Positions 1-8,071 of a DNA stretch of 64,000 nucleotides are shown piece after piece (positions within the stretch are counted from its first letter, which is position 1; every line of letters begins with the position of its first letter). The stretch is from Streptomyces sp. B21-083 (GTDB lineage Bacteria > Actinomycetota > Actinomycetes > Streptomycetales > Streptomycetaceae). Under the pieces are notes generated by a model. The model saw only the letters and a program-made list of their open reading frames with translations. It was not told where the DNA came from and ran no database searches. The stretch lies in contig NZ_JARUND010000002.1 in assembly GCF_036898825.1 (NCBI RefSeq), positions 2,852,001 through 2,916,000 of the forward strand. The letters run 5' to 3'. Both the position numbers and the translations under genes were made by a program.

Positions 1-513
1 GGTGACGAGCGGCGCGCCGATGTCGCCCAACAGGCCGTATCCGAGCGTCTGGTTGTCGTGCACGACGTCGAACTCGCCGCTGCGGGCGCGCAGTTGGCGG
101 CGAACACGCAGGGAGAACGTGAGCGGTTCGGGAAAGCCGCCGGTCCACATCGTGGCGACTTCGAGCGCGTCGATCCAGTCGCGGTACTCGCCGCGCCCCG
201 GAGTGCGGAAGGGGTCCGGCTGGCGGTACAGGTCGAGGCTGGGCAGCTCGGTGAGGACGGGGTCGGGGCCGGCTGCGAACCCCGCACGCCCGTCGCGGCC
301 GTCGAGCACGTCCAGCACCGGGTACGGCTGGGAGCCGATGACCTCGACGCGGTGACCGAGCCGGGCCAGTTCGCGGGACAGATGGCGTACGTAGACGCCC
401 TGTCCGCCGCAGAACGGGTTCCCTTTATAGGTCAGAAGTGCGATGTTGAGCGGTCGCTCGCCGTCCGCCGCAGGATCCCCCGGAGGGCCTGCCTCGCTGG
501 CCTCGGCCGTCAC
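1..513 (-). CDS. Glycosyltransferase, family 4/1 type (3' end beyond window)
   Basis: The first 171 codons of a minus-strand gene that runs off the left edge. After about 20 disordered residues, the segment around residues 24-58 reads as the N-terminal nucleotide-fold strand and glycine loop of GT-B glycosyltransferases: a hydrophobic strand, then CGGQGVYVRHLSRELARLGH and V-E-V-I. This is the acceptor half; the donor-sugar half lies outside, so the substrate is unknown. GTG at 513 was chosen because it follows a purine-rich stretch (GAGAAGGGGG) and no earlier in-frame start fits. It diverges from the KstR-like regulator, and a KstR-type palindrome sits 55 bases upstream of its start, so it could belong to that regulon (inference). 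Confidence 0.75.
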   Translation of the reverse strand, partial: MTAEASEAGPPGDPAADGERPLNIALLTYKGNPFCGGQGVYVRHLSRELARLGHRVEVIGSQPYPVLDVLDGRDGRAGFAAGPDPVLTELPSLDLYRQPDPFRTPGRGEYRDWIDALEVATMWTGGFPEPLTFSLRVRRQLRARSGEFDVVHDNQTLGYGLLGDIGAPLVT

Positions 514-567
514 TCCCGGCCCCCTTCTCCCCACGGTTTCCCGCGAGACTACGACGGGACGCTAATC

Positions 568-581
568 TAGAACAAGTTTCA
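568..581. promoter_or_regulatory. KstR-type operator (TAGAACAAGTTTCA)
   Basis: This 14-mer matches every fixed position of the TnnAACnnGTTnnA motif described for mycobacterial KstR. It lies between the divergent glycosyltransferase (start 513) and the kstR-like gene (start 768). It is closer to the glycosyltransferase, but autoregulation of kstR from a long leader is possible. Binding itself is inferred. Confidence 0.5.
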
Positions 582-767
582 GACTTGATCGTTCAGGAGG
601 CTCCGAATCTACCGGCAGGTACGTCGGCTGTGAGCGGTGGATCAGGTGATTCGCGCCACGGCGGACGCACAACACGAAGTGCCATGCTGCCGACTGTTTG
701 CTGACACACGACTGACCGATCGCCGCATGACGACCGAGCGATCACCGACTGTCACGGAACGGGACCC

Positions 768-1448
768 ATGCCTGCCGACGCGAAGGTGGAAGCTCATACG
801 GCGCGACCGAGTTCGCCGCCGCACTCCGCTCCGCTCACGGAGCGGCAGGAGGCCCGTCGGCGCCGGATCCTGCACGCGAGCGCGCAGTTGGCGAGCCGGG
901 GCGGGTTCGACGCGGTGCAGATGCGGGAGGTCGCGGAGTCCTCGCAGGTCGCGCTCGGCACGCTCTACCGGTACTTCCCGTCCAAAATCCATCTGCTGGT
1001 CGCCACGATGCAGGACCAGTTGGAACACATGCACGGCACGCTGCGCAAGAAACCCCCGACCGGCGAGACGGCGGCGGAGCGGGTGGCGGAGACCCTGATG
1101 CGCGCCTTCCGCGCCCTCCAGCGCGAGCCGCATCTGGCGGACGCGATGGTGCGTGCTCTGACCTTCGCGGACCGCAGTGTCTCGCCGGAGGTCGACCAGG
1201 TCTCCCGCCAGACGACGGCGATCATCCTGGACTCGATGGGCCTGGGAGAAGGCGAACCCGGCCGGGGCCAGGGTCAGACTCAGGGCCACCCGACCCCCGA
1301 GCAGCTCTCGGCGGTGCGCGTCATCGAGCACACCTGGCACTCGGCCCTGGTCACCTGGCTGTCCGGCCGCGCCTCGATCGCCCAGGTGAAGATCGACATC
1401 GAGACGGTGTGCCGGCTGATCGACCTGACGGATCCCGAGCGGGACTGA
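768..1448 (+). CDS. kstR: KstR-like TetR-family transcriptional repressor
   Basis: 226 residues, normal length for TetR regulators. The helix-turn-helix is near residues 48-70 (DAVQMREVAESSQVALGTLYRYFPSK), preceded by a basic Q-E-A-R-R-R-R-I-L helix. This stretch, and the L-T-F-A-D and E-V-D-Q-V segments of the ligand domain, closely follow mycobacterial KstR, the repressor of cholesterol catabolism released by steroid-CoA intermediates. ATG at 768 is the start; the ribosome site (GGAACGGGA) is moderate. Its neighbours (aldehyde dehydrogenase, ferredoxin, MBL hydrolase) and the distant CYP125 and FadA5 homologues carry matching palindromes, which supports the assignment. The effector in this organism is unknown. 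Confidence 0.8.
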   Translation: MPADAKVEAHTARPSSPPHSAPLTERQEARRRRILHASAQLASRGGFDAVQMREVAESSQVALGTLYRYFPSKIHLLVATMQDQLEHMHGTLRKKPPTGETAAERVAETLMRAFRALQREPHLADAMVRALTFADRSVSPEVDQVSRQTTAIILDSMGLGEGEPGRGQGQTQGHPTPEQLSAVRVIEHTWHSALVTWLSGRASIAQVKIDIETVCRLIDLTDPERD

Positions 1449-1451
1449 ACA

Positions 1452-1468
1452 GGTCCCGGAGCGGGACC
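1452..1468 (+). terminator. Hairpin after kstR-like gene
   Basis: GGTCCCG-gag-CGGGACC is a perfect 7-bp stem with a 3-base loop starting 4 bases after the kstR-like stop codon. There is no T-run, as is common in high-GC actinomycetes. Confidence 0.4.
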
Positions 1469-1769
1469 GAACAGGTTCCAGGGGACTTGGGGCGGTCCCG
1501 GCGCGCCCGTCCCGCCGCACTCGCGCACGCGAAAGGGACCTACGAGACGGGTTTCCCCGCTCCGGTGTTACCCGGATCGGGTCCCGAGGTCGCCTTCCGG
1601 CCCGCCAACTGCCGTCCAGCCTCTCAGCCCTACCGTCAATGTCGGCCCCAGCGGATGCCGAAGCGTCTCGCCGAAGTCGGCTACGACGGTTGAACTCCCT
1701 CACTCGTCCCGTAGGCCTGTTTCCATAATATGGCTTATGTCACGATATGGAACCCCTCGTTGAAGATTC
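1469..1769. other. Intergenic region between convergent kstR-like and ferredoxin genes
   Basis: About 300 bases with no credible reading frame or start. The left part is GC-rich with short inverted repeats; the last 60 bases before the ferredoxin stop are unusually AT-rich (TTTCCATAATATGGCTTATG). No known element recognised. Confidence 0.4.
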
Positions 1770-2003
1770 TTAGTCCTCCGGCGGAAACACCGCCTCCCCG
1801 CCCTCCAGCAGCGTGATCATGATCGCCTCCACCGGGCAGTTCTCCGCCGCCGCCAGCACCTTCTCGTTGGCGTCCCTGTCCGGTTCGACCGGGTGGGACT
1901 GCATCCCGGTGTCGAGGCGGAACCCGCCCGGGGCCCGGTGGACGCACTGGGCCGAGCCGATGCACAGCGAGCGGTCCACCTCCACGTGCCAGCGATCACC
2001 CAT
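1770..2003 (-). CDS. 3Fe-4S ferredoxin (P450-type)
   Basis: 77 residues with three cysteines in the pattern of small [3Fe-4S] ferredoxins: C14 (LCIGSAQC), C20 and C56 (ENCPVEAI), with a non-cysteine at the position that would bind a fourth iron. Such ferredoxins pass electrons to cytochromes P450; the CYP125-like enzyme at 29951-31189 is the obvious candidate in this window (inference). It starts 5 bases after the aldehyde dehydrogenase stop, so the two are co-transcribed and probably translationally coupled. Confidence 0.85.
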   Translation of the reverse strand: MGDRWHVEVDRSLCIGSAQCVHRAPGGFRLDTGMQSHPVEPDRDANEKVLAAAENCPVEAIMITLLEGGEAVFPPED

Positions 2004-2008
2004 GCCCG

Positions 2009-3466
2009 TTACCCCTCCCAGCCGGCCGGGAGGTGGATCATCTTGTGCTCCAGGTACTCGCTGTACCCCTCGGGCCCGAACTCCCGCCCCAGCCCGGAGT
2101 TCTTGTAGCCACCGAACGGGCCGAGCATGTCGAGGCTGAAGGTGTTCACCGAGTAGGTGCCGGTACGGACCTGCCGTGCCACGTCGATGCCGTGCCCGAC
2201 ATCGGCCGTCCACACGCTGCCGGAGAGCCCGTAGTCGGAGTCGTTCGCGATCTTCACCGCCTCGGACTCGTCGCCGTACGGGAGCAGACAGATGACCGGG
2301 CCGAAGATCTCCTCGCGGGCGATGCGCATCGAGTTGTCGACGTCCCCGAAGAGGGTCGGTTCGACGTACCAGCCGCGGTCGAGGCCGGCCGGGCGTCCGC
2401 CGCCGGTGAGGATCTTCGCGCCCTCCTCCTGACCGATGCGGATGTAGTCGAGGTTGCGCTGCTGCTGCCGCTTCGCGACCAGCGGGCCGACCTGGGTAGC
2501 CGGGTCGAGCGGGTCGCCGACCACCAGCGCGCTCGCGGCCTGGGCGAAGGCGTCCGCGAACTCGTCGTAGCGGGAGCGTGGGAGGAGGATGCGGGTCTGG
2601 GCCACGCACGCCTGACCGTTGTTCATCCAGGCGGCGCCGACGATGCCGGGGACAGTGGTGTCGAGGTCGGCGTCGGGCAGCACGACGGCCGCCGACTTGC
2701 CGCCCAACTCCAGGGTCACGCGGGTGAGTTGGCGGGAGGCGACCTCCATCACCCGCTTGCCCGCGGCGACCGAGCCGGTGAAGGAGACCTTGTCGATGCC
2801 GGGGTGCCCGACGAGGTACTCGCTGACCTCGCGGTCGGCCGGGAGGATGGAGAGGACGCCGGGCGGCAGTCCGGCCTCCTTCGTTATCTCCGCGAGGATG
2901 TACGCGTTGAGGGGCGACTCGGGCGACGGCTTGAGGACCGCCGTGCAGCCGGCGAGCAGCGCGGGCGCGAGCTTGGCCGCCGCGGTGAACTGCGGGACGT
3001 TCCAGGGGACCACCGCGGCGACGACGCCCACCGGTTCGCGCCGGACGAGGATGCGGCCGAGGGCTCCGTCGCGTGTCTCCTCGTACGTGAAGTCGCGGGC
3101 GACCGTGATCGCGGCGTCCCACACCATCATCGCGCCGAGGGCCTGGGCGAGGACGCTCCAGGAGTACGGGGAGCCGTTCTCGGAGGAGATGACGCGGCCG
3201 ATCTCCTCGTACCGTGCGGCGACACCGTCCTTGATGCGGGTGACGACGGCGATCCGCTCGTCGAGGGTCATCCGCGGCCAGGGTCCCTCGTCGAAGGCGG
3301 TACGCGCGACGGCGACGGCCCGGTCGACGTCGGCCCTCGACGCGTGCGGCACACGGCCGAAGACCTCTTCGGTGTGCGGGGAGATGACCTCGATGACGTC
3401 CTTGCCGAGGGGATCGGTCAACTCCCCGCCGATGAACAGTTGTCCGTGTTCCACGAGCTCGGTCAT
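2009..3466 (-). CDS. Aldehyde dehydrogenase (NAD(P)+-dependent)
   Basis: 485 residues, full length for the ALDH superfamily. Visible are the PWN motif (154-156), FTGS in the cofactor loop (229-232), the catalytic base E253 in LELGG and the catalytic cysteine C287 in GQACVAQ, then EEIFGPV and the GGYKNSGLGRE ending. It oxidises an aldehyde to an acid; the substrate is not readable from sequence. It resembles the KstR-controlled mycobacterial ALDH group and is followed directly by a P450-type ferredoxin. A KstR-type palindrome (3607-3620) and a CTGACG palindrome (3508-3522) lie in its promoter region, so a role in oxidising a P450-derived alcohol or aldehyde of a steroid or terpenoid side chain is plausible (inference). 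Confidence 0.9.
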   Translation of the reverse strand: MTELVEHGQLFIGGELTDPLGKDVIEVISPHTEEVFGRVPHASRADVDRAVAVARTAFDEGPWPRMTLDERIAVVTRIKDGVAARYEEIGRVISSENGSPYSWSVLAQALGAMMVWDAAITVARDFTYEETRDGALGRILVRREPVGVVAAVVPWNVPQFTAAAKLAPALLAGCTAVLKPSPESPLNAYILAEITKEAGLPPGVLSILPADREVSEYLVGHPGIDKVSFTGSVAAGKRVMEVASRQLTRVTLELGGKSAAVVLPDADLDTTVPGIVGAAWMNNGQACVAQTRILLPRSRYDEFADAFAQAASALVVGDPLDPATQVGPLVAKRQQQRNLDYIRIGQEEGAKILTGGGRPAGLDRGWYVEPTLFGDVDNSMRIAREEIFGPVICLLPYGDESEAVKIANDSDYGLSGSVWTADVGHGIDVARQVRTGTYSVNTFSLDMLGPFGGYKNSGLGREFGPEGYSEYLEHKMIHLPAGWEG

Positions 3467-3507
3467 GGCCGACTGCCTCTCGCCGACTGCCTCTGCGGGT
3501 ACCGTCT

Positions 3508-3522
3508 CTGACGGATCGTCAG
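3508..3522. promoter_or_regulatory. Palindrome CTGACGGATCGTCAG
   Basis: A perfect CTGACG-nnn-CGTCAG palindrome 42 bases upstream of the aldehyde dehydrogenase start. Close relatives occur at 29909-29923, 50152-50166 and 63725-63739. The regulator is not known to me; the sequence is typical of a TetR-type operator. Confidence 0.4.
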
Positions 3523-3606
3523 ATAGATACGGAGACAGTTACCAGTTCCCCTCCGAGGAGTCCACAGCTCGCGCACCACTACGGGGTAAGTGACTCGGGC
3601 TCCCAT

Positions 3607-3620
3607 TGAAACCGGTTCTA
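3607..3620. promoter_or_regulatory. KstR-type operator (TGAAACCGGTTCTA)
   Basis: An exact match to TnnAACnnGTTnnA between the divergent aldehyde dehydrogenase (start 3466) and MBL hydrolase (start 3657), 37 bases upstream of the latter. It could control both directions. Confidence 0.55.
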
Positions 3621-3656
3621 GTTATAGTTGCTGGCAGCCCAGCCACAGGGGAGCCC

Positions 3657-4694
3657 ATGACGCAGGTGTCGACGCAGGTGACCGATCACGGCGGGGGCGT
3701 ACGGTCCCTCCGGGTGCCCATCCCGAACAACCCCCTCGGATACACGCTGGTGTACGTCGTCGACACGGACAGCGGACCGGTGCTCATCGACACGGGCTGG
3801 GACGACCCGCTGTCCTGGGACACCCTCGTCGAGGGCCTGTCGGCCTGCGGCACGGCGGTCGGCGAGATCCACGGCATGGTGATCACCCACCACCACCCGG
3901 ACCACCACGGCCTGTCCGGCCAGGTCCGCGAGGCGTCCGGGGCGTGGATCGCGATGCACGAGGCCGACATCGCGCTCGTACGGCGGACGCGCGACAACCG
4001 TGCCGAGCGCTGGTTCGGTTACATGACCGCGAAGCTGGCGGCGGCCGGAGCGCCCGACGAGCATGTGGCGACCCTGACCAGGACGCCCATCGGCATCCTG
4101 CCCGGCTTCTCGCCGGCGCTGCCCGACCGCGAGATCGTCCCCGGCGAACTCCTCGACCTCCCCGGCCGCCGACTGCGCGCGATCTGGACGCCGGGCCACA
4201 CCCCGGGCCACGTCTGCCTCCACCTGGAGGAGGCCCACCCGGCCCGACTCCCGGGCAACGGCCGCCTGTTCTCGGGCGATCACCTGCTCCCCGGGATCAC
4301 CCCGCACATCGGCCTGTACGAGGACCCGGACGACACGACGGTCGCCGACCCCCTCGGCGACTACCTCGCCTCCCTGGAGCGCGTCGACCGCCTGGCCCCG
4401 GCGGAGGTGCTCCCGGCCCACCGCCACGCCTTCCCCGACGCGGCCGTCCGCGTACGGGAACTCCTCGACCACCACGACGAACGCCTCGCCGGCCTCCGCA
4501 CCCTCCTCACCACCCCCCTCACCCCGTGGCAGTTGGCGGAACGCATGGAGTGGAACCGCCCCTGGTCCGAAATCCCCCCGGGCTCAAGGAACATCGCGGT
4601 CTCGGAGGCCGAGGCCCACGTCCGCCGCCTGGTCAAACTGGGCCAGGCGGAGGCGGTGGCGGGGAGCGAGCCGGTGACGTACGTGGCGGTGTGA
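3657..4694 (+). CDS. Metallo-beta-lactamase-fold hydrolase
   Basis: 345 residues. The metal-binding motif HHHPDHH is at 78-84, preceded by VLIDTGWDD and followed by the second-shell histidines in WTPGHTPGHVC, the bridging aspartate in LFSGDHLLP and a late histidine in LPAHRHAF. This is a complete zinc-hydrolase active site of the glyoxalase II/lactonase type, with an added C-terminal helical domain. The actual ester or thioester substrate is unknown. ATG at 3657 has a GGGGA ribosome site 5 bases away; a longer TTG reading would run into the KstR-type operator and was rejected. The operator suggests hydrolysis of a steroid or side-chain CoA ester or lactone (inference). Confidence 0.85.
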   Translation: MTQVSTQVTDHGGGVRSLRVPIPNNPLGYTLVYVVDTDSGPVLIDTGWDDPLSWDTLVEGLSACGTAVGEIHGMVITHHHPDHHGLSGQVREASGAWIAMHEADIALVRRTRDNRAERWFGYMTAKLAAAGAPDEHVATLTRTPIGILPGFSPALPDREIVPGELLDLPGRRLRAIWTPGHTPGHVCLHLEEAHPARLPGNGRLFSGDHLLPGITPHIGLYEDPDDTTVADPLGDYLASLERVDRLAPAEVLPAHRHAFPDAAVRVRELLDHHDERLAGLRTLLTTPLTPWQLAERMEWNRPWSEIPPGSRNIAVSEAEAHVRRLVKLGQAEAVAGSEPVTYVAV

Positions 4695-4718
4695 GTCGAT
4701 GTGGAGCGGCGTGAACTC

Positions 4719-4907
4719 GGTGCCGTTTGCACGGACCGGTACAGTGGGCGGGTCGTATCACACCCGTACGGGGGGAAGCCGGTGTAAATCCGGCGCTGAC
4801 CCGCAACCGTGAGCAGCCTGGGCATTCGTCGGAGGCTGTGAGCCGGATTGCCCTGTGTGGGATCGTGACCGGCTCGCGTCACCGGCGGTCCGCCGGTGTA
4901 CGGCACC
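4719..4907 (+). ncRNA. Cobalamin (B12) riboswitch
   Basis: The outer stem is GGTGCCGT (4719-4726) paired with ACGGCACC (4900-4907). Inside lies the diagnostic core GGGGAAGCCGGTGTAAATCC, continuing into GCGCTGACCCGCAACCGTGA, as in adenosylcobalamin-sensing leaders, plus a peripheral hairpin ACCGGCGG-tc-CGCCGGT. It precedes a B12-type ECF transport operon, so cobalamin should reduce expression of that operon. Confidence 0.92.
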
Positions 4908-4919
4908 GTCGAGGCATAC

Positions 4920-4959
4920 GGAGCCGAGCCGCCCGGGGTGTCCCGTGCTGTCCGGCTCC
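4920..4959 (+). promoter_or_regulatory. Candidate expression-platform hairpin
   Basis: GGAGCCG (4920-4926) can pair with CGGCTCC (4953-4959) just after the riboswitch aptamer and 25 bases before the first start codon. It may act as an attenuator or mask the ribosome site; this was not tested by folding. Confidence 0.35.
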
Positions 4960-4984
4960 CCGCAGGGAGAGGCACCCGCCGATC

Positions 4985-6220
4985 ATGAATGTCCGCCGCA
5001 GCGCCACGGCTCTGGCCGTCATCGCCGTCACTCTGGCCGGCGGCGGTCAGGCGTCCGCCGCCTCGCCGTCCCCCTCGGCCGCCCTCCCCGCCGGGCTGTA
5101 CGGCACCGGCGACCCCACCTACGACGGTGTCTGGCGCCAGTCCCTCGCGCTGCTCGCCCAGGACACCGTCGGGGTGAAGCCGGCCGCCGCGGCCGTGGAA
5201 TGGCTGGCCGGGCAGCAGTGCGCGAGCGGTGCCTTCGCGCCCTTCCGGGCGGACAGCGGCACGGCCTGCGACGCCAAGACCCTCGTCGACACCAACAGCA
5301 CCGGCGCCGCCGTCCAGGCGCTCGCCGCCCTCGGCGGGCAGGACGCGGGGGTCGGCAAGGCCGTCGCCTGGCTGAAGTCCGTACAGAACACGGACGGTGG
5401 CTGGGGGTACGCGGCCGGCGGGGCCAGCGACACGAACTCCACCTCCGTGGTCGTCGGAGCCCTCGCCGCGGCCGGTGGGAAGCCCGGCGAGGTCACCAAG
5501 GGCGGCAAGTCCCCGTACGACCTGCTGCTGAAGCTCGCCATCCCGTGCGACGCGACCGGCGGGGGCGCCTTCGCCTACCAGCCGGACAAGAAGGGCAAGC
5601 TCGCCGCCAACGACGACGCGACGGCCGCTGCCGTGGTCGGCGTACTGGGGAAGGGGTTCGCCGGGGAGGCCGTCAAGCCGAGCGGTACCGCTCCGGCCTG
5701 CTCGGACTCCGACGACCCCGGGCAGGCCGCTCGTAACGGCGCCGCCCACCTCGTACAGGCCCTCGCCAAGGACAAGCACCTGACATCCGCGCTGGCCGGG
5801 GCCAAGGACCAGCCCGACTACGGCAACACCGCCGATGCCGTCGTCGCCCTCGCGACCGCCGGTCAGGGGCAGCGGGCGGCCGACGCGCTGCGCTGGCTGG
5901 AGGCGAGCGCCGGGCCGTGGGCGAAGGAGGCGGGGCCTGCCGCGTACGCGCAGTTGATCCTCGCTGCGCATGCCGGGTCCGCCGATCCGCGCGACTTCGG
6001 CGGCCAGGACCTGATGACCCTCCTCGACGCGACCGGCCCTGCGCCCGCGTCCGTCCCTGCCTCCGCCTCTCCGACCCGAGCCGCCGGGGACATCGACAAG
6101 GACGGCACGATCGACGACACCGGCTTCGGGACGCTCTGGATCGTCGGCGTCTTCCTCGTCGCCGGTATCGGCATCGGTTTCCTGATCAGCGGGCGCAACA
6201 AGAGGAAGCAGCAGTCGTGA
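4985..6220 (+). CDS. Secreted, membrane-anchored alpha/alpha-barrel (prenyltransferase/intrinsic-factor-like) protein
   Basis: 411 residues. A signal peptide (residues 1-26, ending ASA-A) is followed by an all-helical repeat domain of the squalene-cyclase/prenyltransferase barrel type: VEWLAGQQCASGAF, VAWLKSVQNTDGGWGY and ALRWLEAS mark successive helix pairs. The C-terminus has one membrane span (about residues 381-403) and a basic tail RNKRKQQS. It lacks the DxDD or zinc ligands of true cyclases and transferases. The same barrel forms the B12-binding alpha domain of animal intrinsic factor and transcobalamin, and the gene is the first in a cobalamin-riboswitch operon with an ECF importer, so a surface cobalamin-binding role is inferred. 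Paired cysteines fit an extracellular location. ATG at 4985 follows CAGGGAGAGG. Confidence 0.75.
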   Translation: MNVRRSATALAVIAVTLAGGGQASAASPSPSAALPAGLYGTGDPTYDGVWRQSLALLAQDTVGVKPAAAAVEWLAGQQCASGAFAPFRADSGTACDAKTLVDTNSTGAAVQALAALGGQDAGVGKAVAWLKSVQNTDGGWGYAAGGASDTNSTSVVVGALAAAGGKPGEVTKGGKSPYDLLLKLAIPCDATGGGAFAYQPDKKGKLAANDDATAAAVVGVLGKGFAGEAVKPSGTAPACSDSDDPGQAARNGAAHLVQALAKDKHLTSALAGAKDQPDYGNTADAVVALATAGQGQRAADALRWLEASAGPWAKEAGPAAYAQLILAAHAGSADPRDFGGQDLMTLLDATGPAPASVPASASPTRAAGDIDKDGTIDDTGFGTLWIVGVFLVAGIGIGFLISGRNKRKQQS

Positions 6221-6855
6221 TCAGGCGTCGCGCGCTCCCCCTCCTGCTGGCCACCCTCCTCCTCGGCCTCTGGGCGGCCGCCGGGCAGGCCCAGGCCGTC
6301 GGCTACCGCTACTGGTCCTTCTGGGAGCGCGACGGCGGCGCGTGGACGTATGCCACGCAGGGACCGTCGACCGCCCGGCCTTCCGACGGTGACGTCCAGG
6401 GTTTCCGTTTCGCCGTCAGCCAGGACTCCAAGGGCGCCGCCCAGCCGCGCGCCGACGCCGTGTTCGCGGTCGTCTGCGCCAGGACGCCCGCGCAGGACGG
6501 CCACAAGCGCGTGGCGCTCGTCATCGACTTCGGTACGTCCGCCGACGCGCCGTCCGGTGAGAGTCCGCCCGCGACGCGTACGGCGTGCGCCCGGGTGTCC
6601 CCCGACGCGACCACGGCGGACGCCCTCGCCTCGGTCGCGAGGCCCCTGCGGTACAACGCGAGCGCGTTGCTCTGCGCGATCGCCGGGTATCCGCGCACGG
6701 GCTGCGGCGAGACGGTGGGGGCGGGCAAATCCGCCGGGGCCACGGAAACGGATTCGGACGGTGGCCCGTCCGTCGGCCTGCTCGCGGGGATCGCGGCCGT
6801 GGTGGCGCTCGGCGGGGCGGCGATCTGGCAGACGCGGCGCCGTCGCCATGCGTGA
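6217..6855 (+). CDS. Small secreted, membrane-anchored partner protein (SCO2322-like)
   Basis: 212 residues. The N-terminal signal peptide ends near QAQA-V; the mature part opens with YRYWSFWERDGGAWTY, contains two cysteine pairs, and ends with a membrane segment (SVGLLAGIAAVVALGGAAIW) and a basic tail. It overlaps the barrel gene by four bases (GTGA), so the two are translationally coupled and probably act together outside the membrane. The aromatic-rich beta region could be the counterpart of the small beta domain that closes over B12 in intrinsic factor, but I cannot show homology by eye. No enzyme motif is present. Confidence 0.7.
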   Translation: MIRRRALPLLLATLLLGLWAAAGQAQAVGYRYWSFWERDGGAWTYATQGPSTARPSDGDVQGFRFAVSQDSKGAAQPRADAVFAVVCARTPAQDGHKRVALVIDFGTSADAPSGESPPATRTACARVSPDATTADALASVARPLRYNASALLCAIAGYPRTGCGETVGAGKSAGATETDSDGGPSVGLLAGIAAVVALGGAAIWQTRRRRHA

Positions 6856-8071
6856 GCGCTCCGCTGGGTACGCGGTTCGTTCGCTGCGGGCCCGTGGGGG
6901 CTGGTCGCGCAGTTCCCCGCGCCCCTTTCGGGGCGCGCGTGCGCACCCGACCTCACCAGCGCCGCTCAGCCGGAACGCCTCGACGTCCCTGCACCCCGGT
7001 GCCTGGTGGGTCTGGTCTCTGGGGCTCGGGACCGCTGCCACCCGTACCACCAACCCCCTCCTCCTGGGTCTCCTCGTCGTCGTGGCCGGTTACGTCGTGG
7101 CCGCGCGCCGCACCGACGCGCCCTGGGCACGCTCCTACACCGCCTTCGTCAAGCTCGGTCTGGCCGTCCTCGTCATCCGGCTCGTCTTCGCCGTCGTCCT
7201 CGGCTCCCCGATCCCCGGCTCGCACGTCCTTCTCACGCTCCCCGAACTCCCCCTCCCCCACTGGGCGCAGGGGGTACGCGTCGGTGGCCGGGTGACCGCC
7301 GAGGGGCTGGTCTTCGCCCTGTACGACGGTCTGCGGCTGGCCACGCTCCTGATCTGCGTCGGCGCCGCCAACGCCCTCGCGAACCCGGCCCGTCTCCTCA
7401 AGTCCCTCCCCGGCGCGCTGTACGAGATCGGGGTCGCCGTCGTCGTGGCCCTCACCTTCGCGCCGAACCTCGTCGCGGACGTCCAGCGGCTGCGCGCCGC
7501 CCGCCGGTTGCGTGGCCGTCCCGACCGGGGTGTACGGGGGCTGCTGCAGGTCGGACTCCCGGTCCTGGAGGGCGCGTTGGAGCGGTCGGTCGCGCTGGCG
7601 GCGGCGATGGAGGCGCGCGGCTACGGCCGTACCGCCGAGGTTCCGGCCGGCGTCCGGCGTACGACCGCCGCACTCACCCTGGGCGGCCTGCTCGGCGTCT
7701 GCGCGGGCACGTACGGGCTGCTGACGGCGGCGGGCGGCACCTATGGGCTGCCGGTGCTGCTGGCCGGGCTGGCGGCGGCGCTGGGCGGGCTGTGGCTCGG
7801 GGGCCGGCGTTCCCTTCGCACCCGGTACCGGCCGGACGTGTGGGGCGTACGGGCGTGGCTGGTCGCGGGGTCGGGGGTGCTGGTGGCGGCGCTGATGGTC
7901 CTCGCCTCCGGCTCCGCCGGTTCGGCGGCGCTGCACCCCGGCGTCGTACCGCTGGAGTCGCCGACCCTGCCCCTCTGGCCGGCGGCGGCCGTGCTGCTCG
8001 GTCTGCTCCCGGCCTTCGTGGCCCCAAGTCCCGCACCCCGTACGCCTACCGCCGCCAAGGAGCTGTCGTGA
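6848..8071 (+). CDS. ecfT: ECF transporter transmembrane component EcfT (CbiQ family)
   Basis: 407 residues by this start. The core starts at LHPGAWWVWSLGLG and has the usual hydrophobic helices, then the two short coupling motifs that contact the ATPases: AARRLRGRP and AMEARGYGR (A-R-G signatures). EcfT links the ATPases to the substrate-binding S-component. The ATG overlaps the upstream stop (coupling). The first 35-40 residues are unlike the family because they are encoded by a Streptomyces-type palindromic repeat (about 6874-6937) that reads through in frame. Confidence 0.85.
   Translation: MRERSAGYAVRSLRARGGWSRSSPRPFRGARAHPTSPAPLSRNASTSLHPGAWWVWSLGLGTAATRTTNPLLLGLLVVVAGYVVAARRTDAPWARSYTAFVKLGLAVLVIRLVFAVVLGSPIPGSHVLLTLPELPLPHWAQGVRVGGRVTAEGLVFALYDGLRLATLLICVGAANALANPARLLKSLPGALYEIGVAVVVALTFAPNLVADVQRLRAARRLRGRPDRGVRGLLQVGLPVLEGALERSVALAAAMEARGYGRTAEVPAGVRRTTAALTLGGLLGVCAGTYGLLTAAGGTYGLPVLLAGLAAALGGLWLGGRRSLRTRYRPDVWGVRAWLVAGSGVLVAALMVLASGSAGSAALHPGVVPLESPTLPLWPAAAVLLGLLPAFVAPSPAPRTPTAAKELS
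6874..6937. repeat. Streptomyces-type palindromic repeat inside the ecfT 5' end
   Basis: The sequence CTGGTCGCGCAGTTCCCCGC followed by the hairpin CGCGCCCC-tttc-GGGGCGCG (6918-6937) is a small interspersed repeat I recognise from many Streptomyces intergenic regions. Related copies in reverse orientation lie at 51873-52150. Here it is in the coding sequence, in frame. Confidence 0.6.

Noticed and set aside
1770..3122. A long minus-strand frame joining aldehyde dehydrogenase and ferredoxin regions
   Set aside because: It is a shadow of the aldehyde dehydrogenase gene for most of its length; only the ferredoxin end is real and starts at 2003.
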